NCBI GenBank assembly: GCA_964007475.1
Contig: OZ023274.1
Location: 71,869,303 to 71,933,302, forward strand
DNA from: Hybos culiciformis
Taxonomy: Eukaryota > Arthropoda > Insecta > Diptera > Hybotidae
Direction: 5' to 3'
Length of the DNA stretch: 64,000 nt
Shown here: piece by piece, positions 13,885 to 28,697 of the stretch
Numbering within the stretch: position 1 is the stretch's first letter
Layout of the letters: each line of letters starts with the position of its first letter
The notes under the pieces: generated by a model
What the model saw: only the letters and a program-made list of their open reading frames with translations
Told to the model about the DNA's origin: nothing
Databases searched by the model: none
Program-made: the position numbers and the translations under genes

Positions 13885-16800
13885 TGTGTTTATTTGTAGA
13901 TTTTTCCTAAGCTTATATAATATCTTTTTAATTTGATATAAAAACAGGTCCAAGATATAATTTGCAATCTTCTTTTGACAGTTCTCATCATCACAGTGAC
14001 AAAGAGCTAATATCCCCTAATAAACTTAGTTGACATTATAGTAAAAACTGTAGTCACAGATTTTGAGAACAAAAACTACAGTGTGATGTTTGTTTTGATA
14101 AATATATATTTATTATCATCAATTATTTTGTGTGTGAATAATTGGCCAAAATAAAGTTAATGAATTTAAAACTCGCAATATGTTGCAATTTTTCTATCAT
14201 TACAATTAATTAAAATTAATTAATTAAAATGGTAAATTTTAACTTCTTATTTCAATTAAAATTCACAGCATCTGGAAAGAATATACATGTACTCGATTTG
14301 GATATAATAAATAAATATCTACCTCATAAAAGTAATTATAATTAATTAAACAACAAATATCAACAGATCAAATATGTCTTTGATTAAAACAGTTTTTATT
14401 CAAAGGTTAAGATAAAATTCATCAAGGTTTATAACAGGGTTTATGTTCAAGGAGAGTTTTCGAAAAATGCGATGTACAATAGATGTTCCTAAACCGATTT
14501 TTTGTACACTATTCAATATTTTCTACACTGATTGTGTTAGCAATAAAAATTATCAAAATTAATCGATTTGCCGGCATTTTTTTTTAATAAAAATAATTTT
14601 ATTCTATGTTATTTACTGATTTTCACTAAAAGTGATTGGAATTTTTAAATAAAATAAAAAAAATATTTAATATTATTTTTAACTAGATTCATGTACACAA
14701 AACTTTTTTTCTATAACAAATTAATAATAAAAACAAAAGCTAATAAAATTTTAAAATTGTGAACAAAATTTTTAAAAAAGAAACCGCTAAAATTAACTTT
14801 AAATTTAATTAACATTATGTTGTGTAGTTAAATTAAATTGTAAATGTTGGGTAAGTATTTGAAAGCTTTGGTAAACCTAAGTATTTTTAAAATATAGTTA
14901 CTGAGGTTTTATTATTGCACCATTTAATGTGTTATTTTATTGACTTACAACTATGTGTAATGAACATTCAAACAAGAGTATGCTGGGCTCTGTCATTTTA
15001 AAACATTGCTTTCAATTTTTAAGTTTTATATTCAGCAGAATTTTAAGCGGAATTTACATAATAGTTGCACTATTTCCAAGATTTTGTTGTTCAGTTGGTT
15101 GTTGGTAGCCCTCTTGTTTCGGAAATCATTATTTATTATTCTTTTTTTTATTTATTATTAAATTCATTATTAAAACTTCGTAACAAAAAATAAATTTGAG
15201 ATAATAATAATTGATTATTGACATTATAAAATAAATCATGAGATTGCATTTGATAATAAAGTCAATTTTTTATTATAATAACAAATTAAATAAATCTAAA
15301 TAACATTATTATACATAATTATAAGTATATGGCGCCAAATAAAATATTTAAATTAATTTTACCAATCAAAATTTATCTATTAAAGTAATAAAAAATTTAT
15401 TAGTATTATGACAGATTTTAATTTTATGATAAATTTAAAAGATATTAAACACGGATAAGAAATGTTTATGCGCATAAAAAATTATTATTATTTTAAATAA
15501 ATGATTGTCAACAAAAACAAAAAATTACATTTACATTTAAAATTTAGTTTTGTATTATACATTCAATCAATCTAAAATCTTTTTTAATAATGAAAATAAT
15601 TATGAATGTTTCCAGTGTTAAGAAAAAAATCAGTTCGTGTGCATAAATTATCTGATTTCTATTTTAGTTCGATTTTAAGAAGTCAAAACATAATTAATTG
15701 GCATATACTCTATGTTTTCTTTTTCTATTGAAAATTCAATGTTTTATTTTTTTTTTAATTTTAAACAAGCGTAGTTTTTTGGTTTAATATTATAAAAATA
15801 TATAAGTACGCAAAAATACAATATTTTTATGTTATAATATTTTTCCACAGTGTTTTTTTAATTAATATTTTAAGTTTGGAACGGAAATTTATGCATTGTT
15901 TATTTTTTTTTACTTACAGATACAATGTCAATGTCTGCATATCAAATATTTCATAAATTTTATGATTTTATAAAATCATATGCTTTTAGTTATTATATTT
16001 CTTTTTTGTTATACATACATAATTTATTTATAGAAAAAAATTTTTGTTCAAAAAATTTAATATTTATGCAGGCTTTTATTTTTGTTTCAAATAGAGTAAA
16101 TTTTCCGCTTCATATATTGTCTACTTGTAAATTAATAAATATTAAACTGTATTTTAAGACAAATACTGAAGACAATGAGAAAGGTTAGGAATTTTGCGTA
16201 GTACGCGTTTTTAAACCTTTTAGGTTTTTATAAATTTAATAAAACATCTTAAGAATGCTAATAGCAACTTTCTTTACATAGTTGAAAAACAACTGCATAA
16301 AATAAAAAGCAATGCAATAAATTTTTTAAAGATAGAAGCAAGCTTAAGGAGATGGTGTAAAGTAAATGGTTTATATTTTTTTTGGTTTAAATACTAATTG
16401 CTAAAGGACCCATTATAACTTTTATTAACTATTACTGCTAATTTATCTCAGACCTTGTTGTCAAATTCTACCACTTCATTGAATTTAACTTTTTTTTTAA
16501 TAGTTTAAAACTGTTTTTTTATTTCAATATAAATTTTACTTTGATTTTATTAACAGATTGTGATTGTGTCATTCGGATTTGCCTGACCTTAGAAAATTTT
16601 TAGATTTTTATTCTTTTATACATTTTTTAGTAGTTTTTATTTTTTTCCTCAAAACATAAGATAAGCGACAAAAATAAATTTCTTTTGTTTTGCGATTATC
16701 TTAAGTTTCATTCAGTTTAGTGTTTTTATGTTTTTGTAGACAAAAAACAGGTAGTATTTGGAAATCTATTACAATTTCAACATCTGTTTCTATATTTTGA

Positions 16801-19800
16801 TTTAAATATACCACACAAAAAAATTATTTTATACGCCATTTCTTAAATTTGTCATCAATTTTATTGTTGAGATGAAAAACCGATTAAAAATAATTTCATT
16901 CCATGATTTATTTAATTTACAAACGCTACTGCAATATAGAATTGGATAATTTATTTAAATTCTCCAAAATCAGATGAGAATTAGATGGTCCAAATTTCTT
17001 AGGTTTTAGTTTTTATGATCGGTTTTTAATTCTGAATCTGAATATAAATAAAAAATTATAGATTAACAAATTTATTTCGATGAAGCCTACATAATCCATA
17101 TAACTATTGTTATAAACTTTAATTAATAAAAACACGTTAGAATTATAATGAAATAAATGAAGATTATTCAGAGAAAGATTTGAACAGAAAGCAGGGTTCA
17201 GAATCATTGATACTTTTCTAAATAGCACAGCTTTCATTATATTTTTGTTTTCGTTGATACTATTGCACTGTCGCAATACATTTATATTTTCCCCTTTTCT
17301 GGATATGGATCTGTAGAAATTGAAAAGAACTTAGAAATGAATTTTCAAATTCATTCACCGTATTTATAAATATTTTTTTTTTTGTTTATTTTTCCAATTA
17401 TTCTTTGTATATTAAAAATTTTCTTTTCTAAAATCATATCCTGAATAGAGGTTTCTTTTTCTTAAGAAAAATAATTTACTTGATTGAATTTTGTTTTCAA
17501 AGGTTTTCATTTCAATTTAATGAAAAATTTTATTTTTTTTTTTCATTTTCAAATTACTTTGCAAAAGAACGTTGAACTTTAAAAAAAAACTGAATCCATT
17601 TTATTCCTTTTTAGCTTTATTTTTTTATTTAATAAATTTTTTCTCAGATAAGAAATGAGATTATTATGTGAGGTGTTATTATGTAAAATAATTAAGAAGC
17701 CACTAGAGTAAAATAGACTGTTCGTACAAGTGCTCTATCTCCAAGTCGATCAAATTTTTAAAGCTAAAACACGTTATACACAATATACAATACATGCATC
17801 TTTCAGTAGGCGCCCACCAAAATTGTATTTATTTTTATATTTTTGAATGCCAAAATAAAGTCTGAAGTTTGCAAAAAAAAAAAATAGGCGACAATATTAT
17901 TTGAATTATTGATAACATATTTATAAGGATGAATAAAAAAGTTCAAGGACTTAAAAAAAATCCTTCTTCGTTCAAACTAAATTGTCAGTATGTTTAAAAT
18001 TGTATCAGTGCACCAGTGGGATTAATTAAAAATTTGTTTGCAAATCTTTAAAAATGAAAATTTTTAAACATTTAGTATTCCAAATATTATGAACACTTTT
18101 CGAATCAAAGAAATTTTAAAGTAAAGATAATTTATGTTTTATTTTCCATTAATTCTCATATTATATTAAATTTTTTGTTTACAATTTATTCCATGAATAT
18201 TCAAAATAAAGTTCTTTTTCAACGCCAATAACCCCGAACATTTTTATTTAACTATTACGTAAAAAAGTTTATAAGAATCAGGCGTTAAGGTACATTCGTG
18301 GATTTTGTTGATATTTTCTAATTTTCCGAAATCGCTATTGAGTGATTTTATTTCCTAATCAATTACTTTCTTAATCTTGCTTCTTTATCTAATGATTAAG
18401 CACAAATCTAATGAAAATTGCTTTTTCTAATCTTATTGATTAGATTATTAAAGATATTGAAGAAGTCAACTAAATAATACAGATTCAATTCAGATTGAAA
18501 TATTTAATAATAATAAAAAATTTTGGTTCATTAGGTCATATAAAGTCTATAAAATGAAAATATCTGAGTAAATCTATGATTCATGGGGTAAAAATGCTCT
18601 GATTTAAGATAATAATTTATTTTTGCGGGGATTCATATATCGTATAATAAAATTTTCAAATAATATATTTAAAAAAAAAACAAATCTTCTGAAATTATCC
18701 CCATATCATTAAATTTTCTTTTTGTTTTCTATATACATATTGTATCTACAAATAAAAATATTTTCGCCTTGACTTAATATCCCCAATATTATTTTTATCT
18801 TTCTACTATATAAAAATTAATTTGCTTTATTTTTTGTCTATTTGCATCTTGAAAATGTAAACATATATAAAATATTATTCTATTTTAGAAAATTAGTTAT
18901 ACAAATTAAGAGTACAGACTAATTGCTGCTTGAAATTTTATTTATTAACAAATAAAAAAAAAAAACAAATAATGGAAAATTCAAAATATTGTCAAAAATT
19001 TTAAATGGGTATGTCAATGTGAAAAAAAAAATTGTTAAAAATTAATAATATAAGAAAAATATTATTATTTAATTTTTAATTTTCGTCGAAATTTAAAAAC
19101 TTAAAATTCAAGTACTGGTGCTCCAGATTTATTTTTATTTTGGCTTATTTTGAACTAATTTTTGTCTTTGTAGCCTTGACTAAAAATTCTTAATCGTGAA
19201 AGAAGTCAAATTCGATATTTTAATACAACAAATCAAATTTGTTAAAAGGCAAATTCTGTTTTCAGTACTTCTGGAAATAATTTTCAGAATAGCAGAAAAA
19301 TATAATATTCAACAGTTTAACAGACAAAATAGATAACGTTTTACATTTAATTTTACAGAGAGAGAAAAATTATCATTTTATAGGAACATTATTGTGTTAT
19401 ACGAATACGGTTCAGTTTCTTCTTTTGCTATAATGAGAAAATTGAGTTTATGTTTAGTTTATAACGCTTTTTAAACATTTGAGTGTATTATTTTGCCGGT
19501 AAGTTAGTAGATTTTTTTTATATCTTATGTATTGTTCATTCATATTTTTTTTCAGTTAAAATTTGTACAACAAACTTGTTTGACATTAAAAATTATAATA
19601 TTTATCGCATACAAATTTTATTTTATAACGTAACTAAAATTTTAATTTTTGATAGATTTTAAATTTTACGTTATTAACATATGAATAAATTTCAATGCGT
19701 TAAACAGAAATTATTTGAATGCATGAAGCATTAAAATATACATAGTATGATGTATGTCTTTGAAGTCAGGTAATAAATGTTTTTATGATTTATGAGCAAG

Positions 19801-21994
19801 AAATATTAAATAGTTGAAGGCTAATGTAACTAAGTATAAAATCAATAATTCAAATATTTTAAGACTCTATTATTTTTTCTCATAATACTTAGTTAAATTT
19901 TAGAACTTTAGAAATACTCGTAGGGCACCAAGCGTTTTTTTCCGCAGTGATTTTTTACTAGTATATGATAAAAGTTTGAAAACTTTGACCAACTTGGAAT
20001 CAATGTCAATGGATAATTTTAGAATTAAATAAAAAACTATAAAAAAATTAAAAAAAAATGTTATACTTAATAGAATTTAATAAAAATGATAATTTTTTGA
20101 AAAAGGAAAATCTTTTCTCCTTTTTATTGGATTTTCGTTTATATCCTTATTATAGTAAAAAAAATTGGTATGCGAAAAATGATTTTTCGTTTTTATTGTT
20201 AAATTATAAAATTCTCCCTTAAAGATTAAACCTAAATGGTTGAAATTGTGTTCGAGTGTGAAATTAAAGCAGTACAGAAATTTAAAAACACTGATTTTCT
20301 CACGTACACCTTCAGGCAATGAGAAGATCCTTTCCTTTTCGTATATAGAATAAATAATATACTAATCTACAATTATTTTAATAAAATATTTATTTATTTA
20401 CATATTCTTAAAACTGAATTCTACTAAACTCTACTAATCTTAAAAAAAAAAGAATTTAACTATCAGTTAAAAAAATAACTACATATATATGTATATGTAC
20501 ATGTACATTTATACATACGACATACATACGTCACAATACTAATAGAATATGAAATATACCGTAAAAAAATTTAAATATCAAAATCATTTTGTGTAGTTAT
20601 CATCACAAAATTTAGTCATTAAATCAGAAACTCTTTAAAGATTACTGTCATTGAAAATTGAAATCAACAAAATGTCAAAAATTAAATATCAAATGCGTTC
20701 ATATGACAATACTAATATCTTTGATCAGAATAGAATATAAAAATCTTGTGAGATAGAATTTTCAGCATTCTATTTTTTGATAAACATTTGAAAATTTTTA
20801 TAATTGAAAATCAACGGGTGGGCTGTTTAAAGAACATTTTCACACCTTACAAACAAAACAAAAATTAAACGTTTAATTTTTATAATGGAATATTATACAT
20901 ATATGATATATCTATATTATATATTTGTAAAATCCGTACCTCTACATTATTATATGTAATAAAAAAATTATTGTAATTTATTTCAATGTTATTCGGTTAA
21001 ATTTTACTAAAATTTATGCATTTAGAGCACAAGAACAAATTTTATAATTAAAATTAAATTGTTTTAATATTATAATAAGATTTTACAATTGTTTTTTAAA
21101 ATTATAAAAATTGTATTTATCATGTGGTTGGTATATATTTACAAGTTAAGTGATAAGTGTACGATTTAGGTTCCAATATTTGATTATTATGTTTATGGCA
21201 CAAGTAAAATTCTAAATTTAAATGAATGGCAAAATAAAAAAAATCGTTCTCAACTTCTTACAACAAATAAATAAAAGATTTTTTTTGACTATATTTACCT
21301 CTTACCTGTAAGTTGAAATGACTTACCACAGATAAAAACATTGAATTAATGTGGTAATACGAGTTTTTTATAATAATTTTCAGATACAAATATAAAATAA
21401 ATATCTTCTGCTTTTAGACACGAAAATAAAGTAAGTATCAAGACACCAAAATCCTTGAAGATCAGAGTATATCCTAAAAGTCAATAAAATATGCCATTTA
21501 AATTAAGATCATTCCGTAAAGTGAGTTATAGAAAATTACTCATTGTTTCTTTGAACTTTGAACTGTTTCCGTTTTCATACTGGATTTCGGCTTTCAATAT
21601 AAAATGAATCAATTAGTTTGTTTTCAAAGTTCCGCCGAATAGAGTTAATACTTAATATATATATAATAATAGGAGCATATATTATGTTCAAGAAATATAA
21701 GCCTAAGATTATTCTATTAATACATTTAATTTAGTAAAAAAAAACAATAGTTTATCAGAACATATAAACATTTCATTCTTATTGTTAAAATAATCGAAAA
21801 TAAATTGATAAAAATTTATAATTTAATTTTTAAGTGTTATTTTTATAGTATAGGCTTTTACATTTAGTTATCAGACTCATTAGAACGTGTCACGATTTCT
21901 ATAAAACAAATGAAATAGTTTCAAATGGTTTAAAATTTTTTATTCTTTAGGTTTACCTTGAGAATTTATATAACAAAAAATATTAATGTTTTAG
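13885..21994. other. Long AT-rich non-coding stretch
   Basis: Open frames at 15925-16188, 17013-17276 and 20077-20319 are low-complexity Phe/Ile/Asn/Lys-rich and have no motif I recognise. They look like chance. I see no RNA gene, repeat array or paired transposon ends. Confidence 0.5.
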
Positions 21995-22507
21995 GCAGTA
22001 ACATTTTCAGAAGAAAATGTAAGTTATAAACACTGTTTTTCGGTGTGGTATATGCATAAAACTGAAGAGGTTAAGGAAATTTAAAAGCATGTCAAAGAAA
22101 AGATTAAACTTGTAGATAAAGCAGGTAAAATAAGTTTTTTAAAAATCCAAATTACACAGACAGATTTTATGGGCTCAGGCTTAAAGAACTGTATACAAGA
22201 TCTGGAACTTCAAATTCAGAAATATAATATCGAGTTGTAGATGTTAAAGTTGAAACTTAAAATAGATATAACAATAAATAAAAATAGATATAAAATTGTT
22301 AGATATTTTTTATTATACATATTGAGAACTGTGATAAATTTATTGTAGAATTTTTTATTTAAGTTTTAAAATATTATCTCTTAAATATTCAAGAAAAATT
22401 AACCTAACTTACTTTGATAATATAGACCTGAAGAAGTTCACAAATTAAGAAAAGCATTAAAATCAAAGGACTCTAAATTCAAATCACAAAATAATAAATT
22501 AGTTTGA
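21995..22507 (+). pseudogene. Possible decayed coiled-coil gene fragment, two exon-like pieces
   Basis: After an AG, the frame from 21995 runs 82 codons to a TAG at 22238-22240 and is broken once, by a TAA at 22082-22084. Its C-terminal part, containing LKNCIQDLELQIQKYN, has the Lys/Glu/Gln/Leu composition and spacing of a coiled coil. A second piece, 22427-22507, follows a TATAG acceptor-like site and encodes PEEVHKLRKALKSKDSKFKS plus a short tail ending in TGA. Both are less Phe/Ile-rich than surrounding chance frames. I do not recognise the parent protein. It may equally be a chance run of open frame. Confidence 0.25.
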
Positions 22508-23407
22508 AGGATCAATTTATGTAATATTTTTTACTTGTTTTTGTTACTTGTTATAATAGTTTCTATTTGAATTTTCGTTGGTGGAAGGACTTGAGTTATA
22601 GTACAATTTTATTATCAATTTTAAGGATGAATGAATTTAGAATTTTGCATATTTATGAAATAGGTTTACCTGTTAAAAACTTCTTTTTTTTTGCAAAACT
22701 ATAACAAAAAATGTTAAAAGAAAAACACGGATAAAGAATTCTTTTATTATTATTTGCTTCCGGCGAAAAATGAATTGGTTTTGGTTTTTTTTGTTTGTGA
22801 AAATTTTACAAGAAGAAAAAGTAAATAAAAACAAATGCGGATAATGTTGAACAATATTTTCTTTGAAACCTTTTTTTAGCATATAAATAACATAAAAAAA
22901 GCTATGATATACTTTTATTCTTTGGAATTTGACCGTTTCCTTTAATAATTCAGATAGTAAATATTATCTAAGACCTTCGATGGTATGGCATGAATCATGA
23001 TATAAAAATACGAAAAATAATACTTTTTTTGTCTTGTAGAATAAAAATATTTTTGTACGATACGATATTTTTTATTTTTATGTTTTTAATTTATGTTAGG
23101 TTCTTAACTTTGTAAATATTTCATTCAGAAATTCTTAAAAATATATTAAAGAAAAAGAGGATTTAAAAGTTTTTCTTTCGATTTAAGGGTTTTTATTTAA
23201 TGAGCAAATTTTATTTATCATTGCATTTTCTTTTAGTTATCTCATTTGCTTACATTACGCCAAATAAGAAATGAGGAAAAATCTATTGAAATGAAATAAT
23301 AATATATTTTGAACTCGCATAAAGTGTAATTCCATTATGTTTGGAAAACATTTTGATTTGATTGTTGAACCTTGGTACAGGATAAAAAAAATTAACTGTG
23401 AATTATG
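22508..23407. other. AT-rich non-coding stretch
   Basis: The 69-codon minus-strand frame at 22673-22882 is low complexity and judged chance. Nothing else is recognised. Confidence 0.5.
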
Positions 23408-23409
23408 TA

Positions 23410-23577
23410 CAGTGAAACCTGTCTAAGACGGAAACTGTATAAGACGGAAACCTGTATAAGACGGAACTTTTTTTTTTTTGATTTTTCCTTTCAAATCAAC
23501 CCGTGTAAGACGGAAAACTGCCTAAGACGGAACTATTTTCCGGTCCGTTGCGGTTCCGTCTTAGGTAGGTTTCACTG
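23410..23577. mobile_element. Pogo/Tigger-like MITE, 168 bp
   Basis: The element begins CAGTGAAACCTGTCTAAG and ends CTTAGGTAGGTTTCACTG. These are inverted repeats with two mismatches over the first 24 bp or so, and they are flanked on both sides by TA (23408-23409 and 23578-23579). A CAGTGAAACC start with TA duplication fits pogo/Tigger-type Tc1-mariner elements. The interior repeats the motif TAAGACGGAA four more times, apparently duplicated pieces of the terminus. It is too short for a transposase, so it is non-autonomous; the 83-codon frame at 23405-23656 that overlaps it is spurious. Confidence 0.8.
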
Positions 23578-23579
23578 TA

Positions 23580-26500
23580 TTAGTTTTTTTTCGGTACCTT
23601 TGCATGATGCAATTATACATGCATATATTGACACAAAAAAAACCCCTCTAAATTAATTTGTATTTTTATTTGATTTTTTCACTCACTGCTGCATAATACA
23701 ATAATTTCCTTTACGTTTGAAACTTATCTTTTCAATAATCATGAAAGTTGAATTAGTTATAATAAAATTGAAAACAGATTTTGAATCCGTTTCTAGAATG
23801 TATCGGCCGCATTGAATTGACGCACAAGGTTTTATAATTGTAATTTTCGGTCAAAAATAAAAACGGGCCTTTTTATTTTACTTTAAATGTCAGTCCGTTC
23901 GACAATAAAGGGTGTTAACTAATAAACTTATGCCCAATATCGTTCACTTTCACCTCGATCAAAAGAAAAGATTTTACAATTCTAGGTTTGGGAGTTAGAG
24001 GCTTTCAATTATAGTTTCTAAGAATTCGGGTTACTTTCTAATGATTCCGGTAAGTATTCTTATATATTTGTACATCCTACGTATTGATATATGATATTGA
24101 AGGAGCATTAAGAAATTTTTTAGGCCCCAATTTTACCAAGGTATCTTAAAAGTAAAGTATTTTAAATCGAAATGTTGAAAATATTGCCCCATACTAAATT
24201 TTAATAACTAAATTTACTATTTATACATTTATTTTAAACATCTTAAGAAACACAAAATAAGGAACCTTCCTTTTGGTAGATGCAAAAAAAATGCTCTTAA
24301 ACCTGTATTAGAAAACGTTCAGTCCCTCCTTACAAAAATAAATTCATTGCAGGTTAACTCTTTTAGGTAATGAATTAATCCCTTTTGCTTTTTGTAAAAT
24401 TTATTGGGAATATTATTGTTTGGCTTAGATAGAACAATAAACATTATGTTGAAATATTTATTTTTGTATAGAGATATTGAATTTTAAATAGGGTAAGATA
24501 AAAAAATGATAATGAATCCATTAACGAAATCCGATTTACAAAAATAAATGTATTGAATTTAAATTAATAGTTTAGTATGTATGTATATTCGATTGCTATA
24601 GGCAATATTATTCCTAAGTGTTATTTTGCAAATGAATTTTGTTGCATTAATTAAAATAAAGGTTCTTTTTTCAATGGATACAATGGATACAATACAAATT
24701 CCCGCTCAGTAAATTCTGACAAAAATAATAATATTTAGTTCAAATTAAATATTTTATTACATTGCCTAGGATCTAAAAATAAGAAGTTAAAGGATGAATT
24801 ATATATATCATATAGTTCGTATAGGATATCAGTTTTGATAAATCTTGACCTACAACATTCAATGTTTATGTAATTCAAACAAGTCGTAAAATTTTATTTT
24901 AAATTTTTTTTAAAAATTTTATCATCTCTGTGTTATTATTATATATCGTTATTTTATGTAAGGCAATTAATGGTTGTGTAATGTAGGTTTGTACACTATA
25001 TTTCTGTCTGAAATTCTTTGGAGAATTATAAATAATAATAATAATAATATTATTTCTTTTAAGATAATAGCATTTTCCTTTAATTTTTTTTATGATTTTT
25101 TCCAAATTAAATGAATTTTTTATTTCTTTATAGCCATCAGTTTATAATTTATATATATGTGGTTTCTGAAGATGCTATTTTTTTTCAAGTGGATTATTAT
25201 ATTTACTTGTAATGAAACATAATTATATATAAATATACAATTATATATATGTATACAACTTGGGATTGGGATAAAATTGTGAGATATTTTTTTTATTTTA
25301 ATTTTATTAACTTGTTCTGTATCGAATTACCATTATAAGAATATAAGAAAAAAAAAGTAGGTAAAAGATTCTTATATTGATGGTCTCTTCTTTTTTTTGT
25401 TTTAAATCAAAACACTTTATAATATAAAATTTATTAAATTTTTACCCTTTTCATAAAAGAAAAAATATGTCTCTGTTTATATTGTGTATTTTATGAAAAT
25501 AAAACACATCTTCATCGTAGACACGGTGTTTTTTATAATGAATAATTTAACATTTTTTATGAAATGAACATTACAAAAAAATTCTTTAATATAAGTATGT
25601 AGTTAATAAATTAAATACCTCTTATGCTGCGTCCACAATATGTATTTATATAAGTAATGTAGTTTATTGTAAAACATGCAAAAATATGCTAAGCTTTAGT
25701 TTCAAATGAAAGGCAAAACCTGTTGCACATGCATTATATTTATGTGAGAAACTAATGACAACTTGTATTTAAAAATAAAGACATTTCTTTAAAAATATCG
25801 ATATTTTACACCAAATTATAGACTAGATATGTGTGAGATACTTAACTCATGCCATAAAGAATCAATTTAACTATGACCTAGAAAAATATTATTTTTCTTT
25901 ATAAAAACTTATTATGCATTAACTATATCAATAAATTACAAAAACCAAAAATTTCTAATTTTCAGATAGTGGTGAGAATATTTTATGTTTTTTCTTATTA
26001 TAATTAATTAGTTAAATATTTTTTTACTCTGACTTTGAATATATATTGTTTTTAAAAACAAGTTCATAAGAAAAAATCATGAATATTTTTACATTAATTT
26101 TCTTCAATTAAATGACATTGTTCTGAGCAGAAAGTCGGTATTTTTAAATTAATTTATCATCAAAATGTATCTTTTAAAGAACCTATATAACAGTAATGAA
26201 TTTAATGTTATCAAAATTTCATCTAAATATTTTCTTAAATTTATGCATTTAATTTACATTTACGTTCAGTGAACCCTAAAAGTTCTCAATTTGTAAAAAA
26301 TCATTCTTAAATATATACATAAGTGCATGTGAATCTAAAATTAATATTCATTTATAGAAAATTAAGTCATATATATAAATTATATAAACAATTCAATCAA
26401 ATTATATATGTTCTACGTTTTCTATAGGAATAATCCTTCTTTTGTCGGTTTTATTTCTCAAATAATCTTTTTCTTTAGAGAGATTATTTAGAATTAAGCT

Positions 26501-28697
26501 TGTACTAAAATATGTAATATTCGAATATACCTGCTTGGAATCAAAAATCATTAATATTAGTCTACAGAAATGTCTCTGCATGCAAACGATTATTGAAAAG
26601 CAGCATGAACATTTTATTAATATTTCACAGAATAATTAAAATCATGAGAAAATTTGTAAATATTCCTGTTATATCCTTATACGATAAAAATTCCTTTTTA
26701 AAGAAAATAAACAAAAAAATGGATGAGTACACAAAACATTTAAATATTTTTTCGATTTATGATAACATTTTTATGTTATCAGGAAAATGCACAAAAGTGT
26801 GTCAAGTGGAAAAATAAAAATTAAAAAAAAAATATTTTGCGTATATTGCCTATACCTTTTATTTTTGGTTAAATATATGTTTCGCTTTATCCTACAGATA
26901 ATATTATTCTAAAATGTACTCAGAAAACGAGGGCTGTATTATGATATAGCTAATATTGTTACAAATCTATTTACATATTTTTGTAGCAAAGTTTTTGTTT
27001 CGTTTTTCTATAACCTTTAACCTACATAAATTATCTATAAATTATACACAATTTTCTGAGATCTATCCTAAATTGGAGAATCAGGTCGATGTCTTGCCCG
27101 TACCAGTTCGACAGAAAAGTATAAAATATATTTTTATTTATTTGGTTGAAATCGTAGATTTAGATTTAGATTGTAAGCTTTTAGATTGGTTACTTAATTT
27201 CAAAAATGGATCTTTGGCCACACATGTAACAAGTATCTAAAACAAACTATTACATAACTGTGTAATACTTACATTAACACAAAAAAATACACAATTTTTA
27301 ACATGTTGATAGCATAAAAGTAAACAATAGATAAATTAATAGAAATGCGAAAATTAAAAAAAAAATTACTAAAAACTTTCCAGATGGAAACTTTAAGGAA
27401 GACAAATTTCTGTGGAAATAAAATTTATTACTTTTTCAAAGAAGAATTATGGCTGTTTTTTTTTTTTTGTTTTCTTCTTCGCATTTTCATATTAAAGTTT
27501 TCCACATGATGATAGTCCTGAATGTTTTATGTATATATTAAAATATTTATATTTAAAGAGAGTTATGCGTATCATAATAAACTACATTACAAAAATATTA
27601 TATAAATATAACATACTATAAATACAATATTTGTTTAAAAATTCCAAATTAAATAATTACTTTGTATAATTAAAACTATTACGAAATTTTAAGCATTAAA
27701 ATATTAAATTAAAAAAAGTCACACATAATTTATAAAATTATGTTTTACAAAACGTTGTGATTTATGCAAAAATTAGTCATGATAATGAGAAACTAATGAG
27801 AAACGAATTATTTAAAAAAATAGTCATCCCAAATATTGAAATTTGTTCACTTTGACAATTTTTTAAACCATAAAGTTGTTTTTTGTCATATTACAAATAA
27901 AGTTTGCTTGACTTTAAATTAAAAATTGAAGAAATAAAACACTCTGGTTGATCTAATATTTAAATAAAATTTTGCACATTTAAATAAGTAAAATTTTGAT
28001 AATTATCTTTAACAAAACAAGTAAATTTCTATGTTTTATCGATAATGTATTTATCGTGAATCAACTACTATTAAGTTACAATAAAAACTTATGGTATAAT
28101 AATAGTTCAATTTTAAAATTAAAAAAAAAGTGAAACTTTTGTATTTTCATTCCAAAAGTTTTGTATTACTAAGATTTTTTTTAAATTGTGTGTTTACTTT
28201 GAATACCATCGGGTAATTGAAAATCTTTTTATATATTTTTTATGTTTTTATGTTTATATGTTAAAAAAAATATATATGTGTATAAATTCCAACGAAAAAG
28301 GTTCGGCTTTTTAAATACAAGAAGTTTTTAGTGTTGTTAAAATATTATCACGTGCCCAATGAAAAAAATTTGTTTTTTGTTTTAAAAAATAAATTGATTA
28401 AATTCAATATTGATGATAAACATTTCATTTGCGATAGTTCGTGTTGATTATTATTTATTTTTTATGATTATTATGCTTTTGAAGTTCATAACATAAACAC
28501 AGTTATGATAATTTGATTTTAGGTTTTTTTCGAGAACTATATTAAAGAAATTTCAAAAGAACTTTCTAATACAGCGACTGGGATTATTGGGTCAATATTA
28601 AAAAGTTCAAATATTAAATTAAAAAAAGGACAACATTTTAATAACAAACGATAATTTGATACATAAAATATGATAAAAATGAAATAACATGAATTCA
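23580..28697. other. AT-rich non-coding stretch with an unexplained GC-richer island
   Basis: The segment 23790-24010 is less AT-rich (for example TATCGGCCGCATTGAATTGA), but no frame, termini or RNA fold is recognised. Open frames at 24899-25105, 26593-26817 and 26956-27240 show no domain and are treated as chance. Confidence 0.45.
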
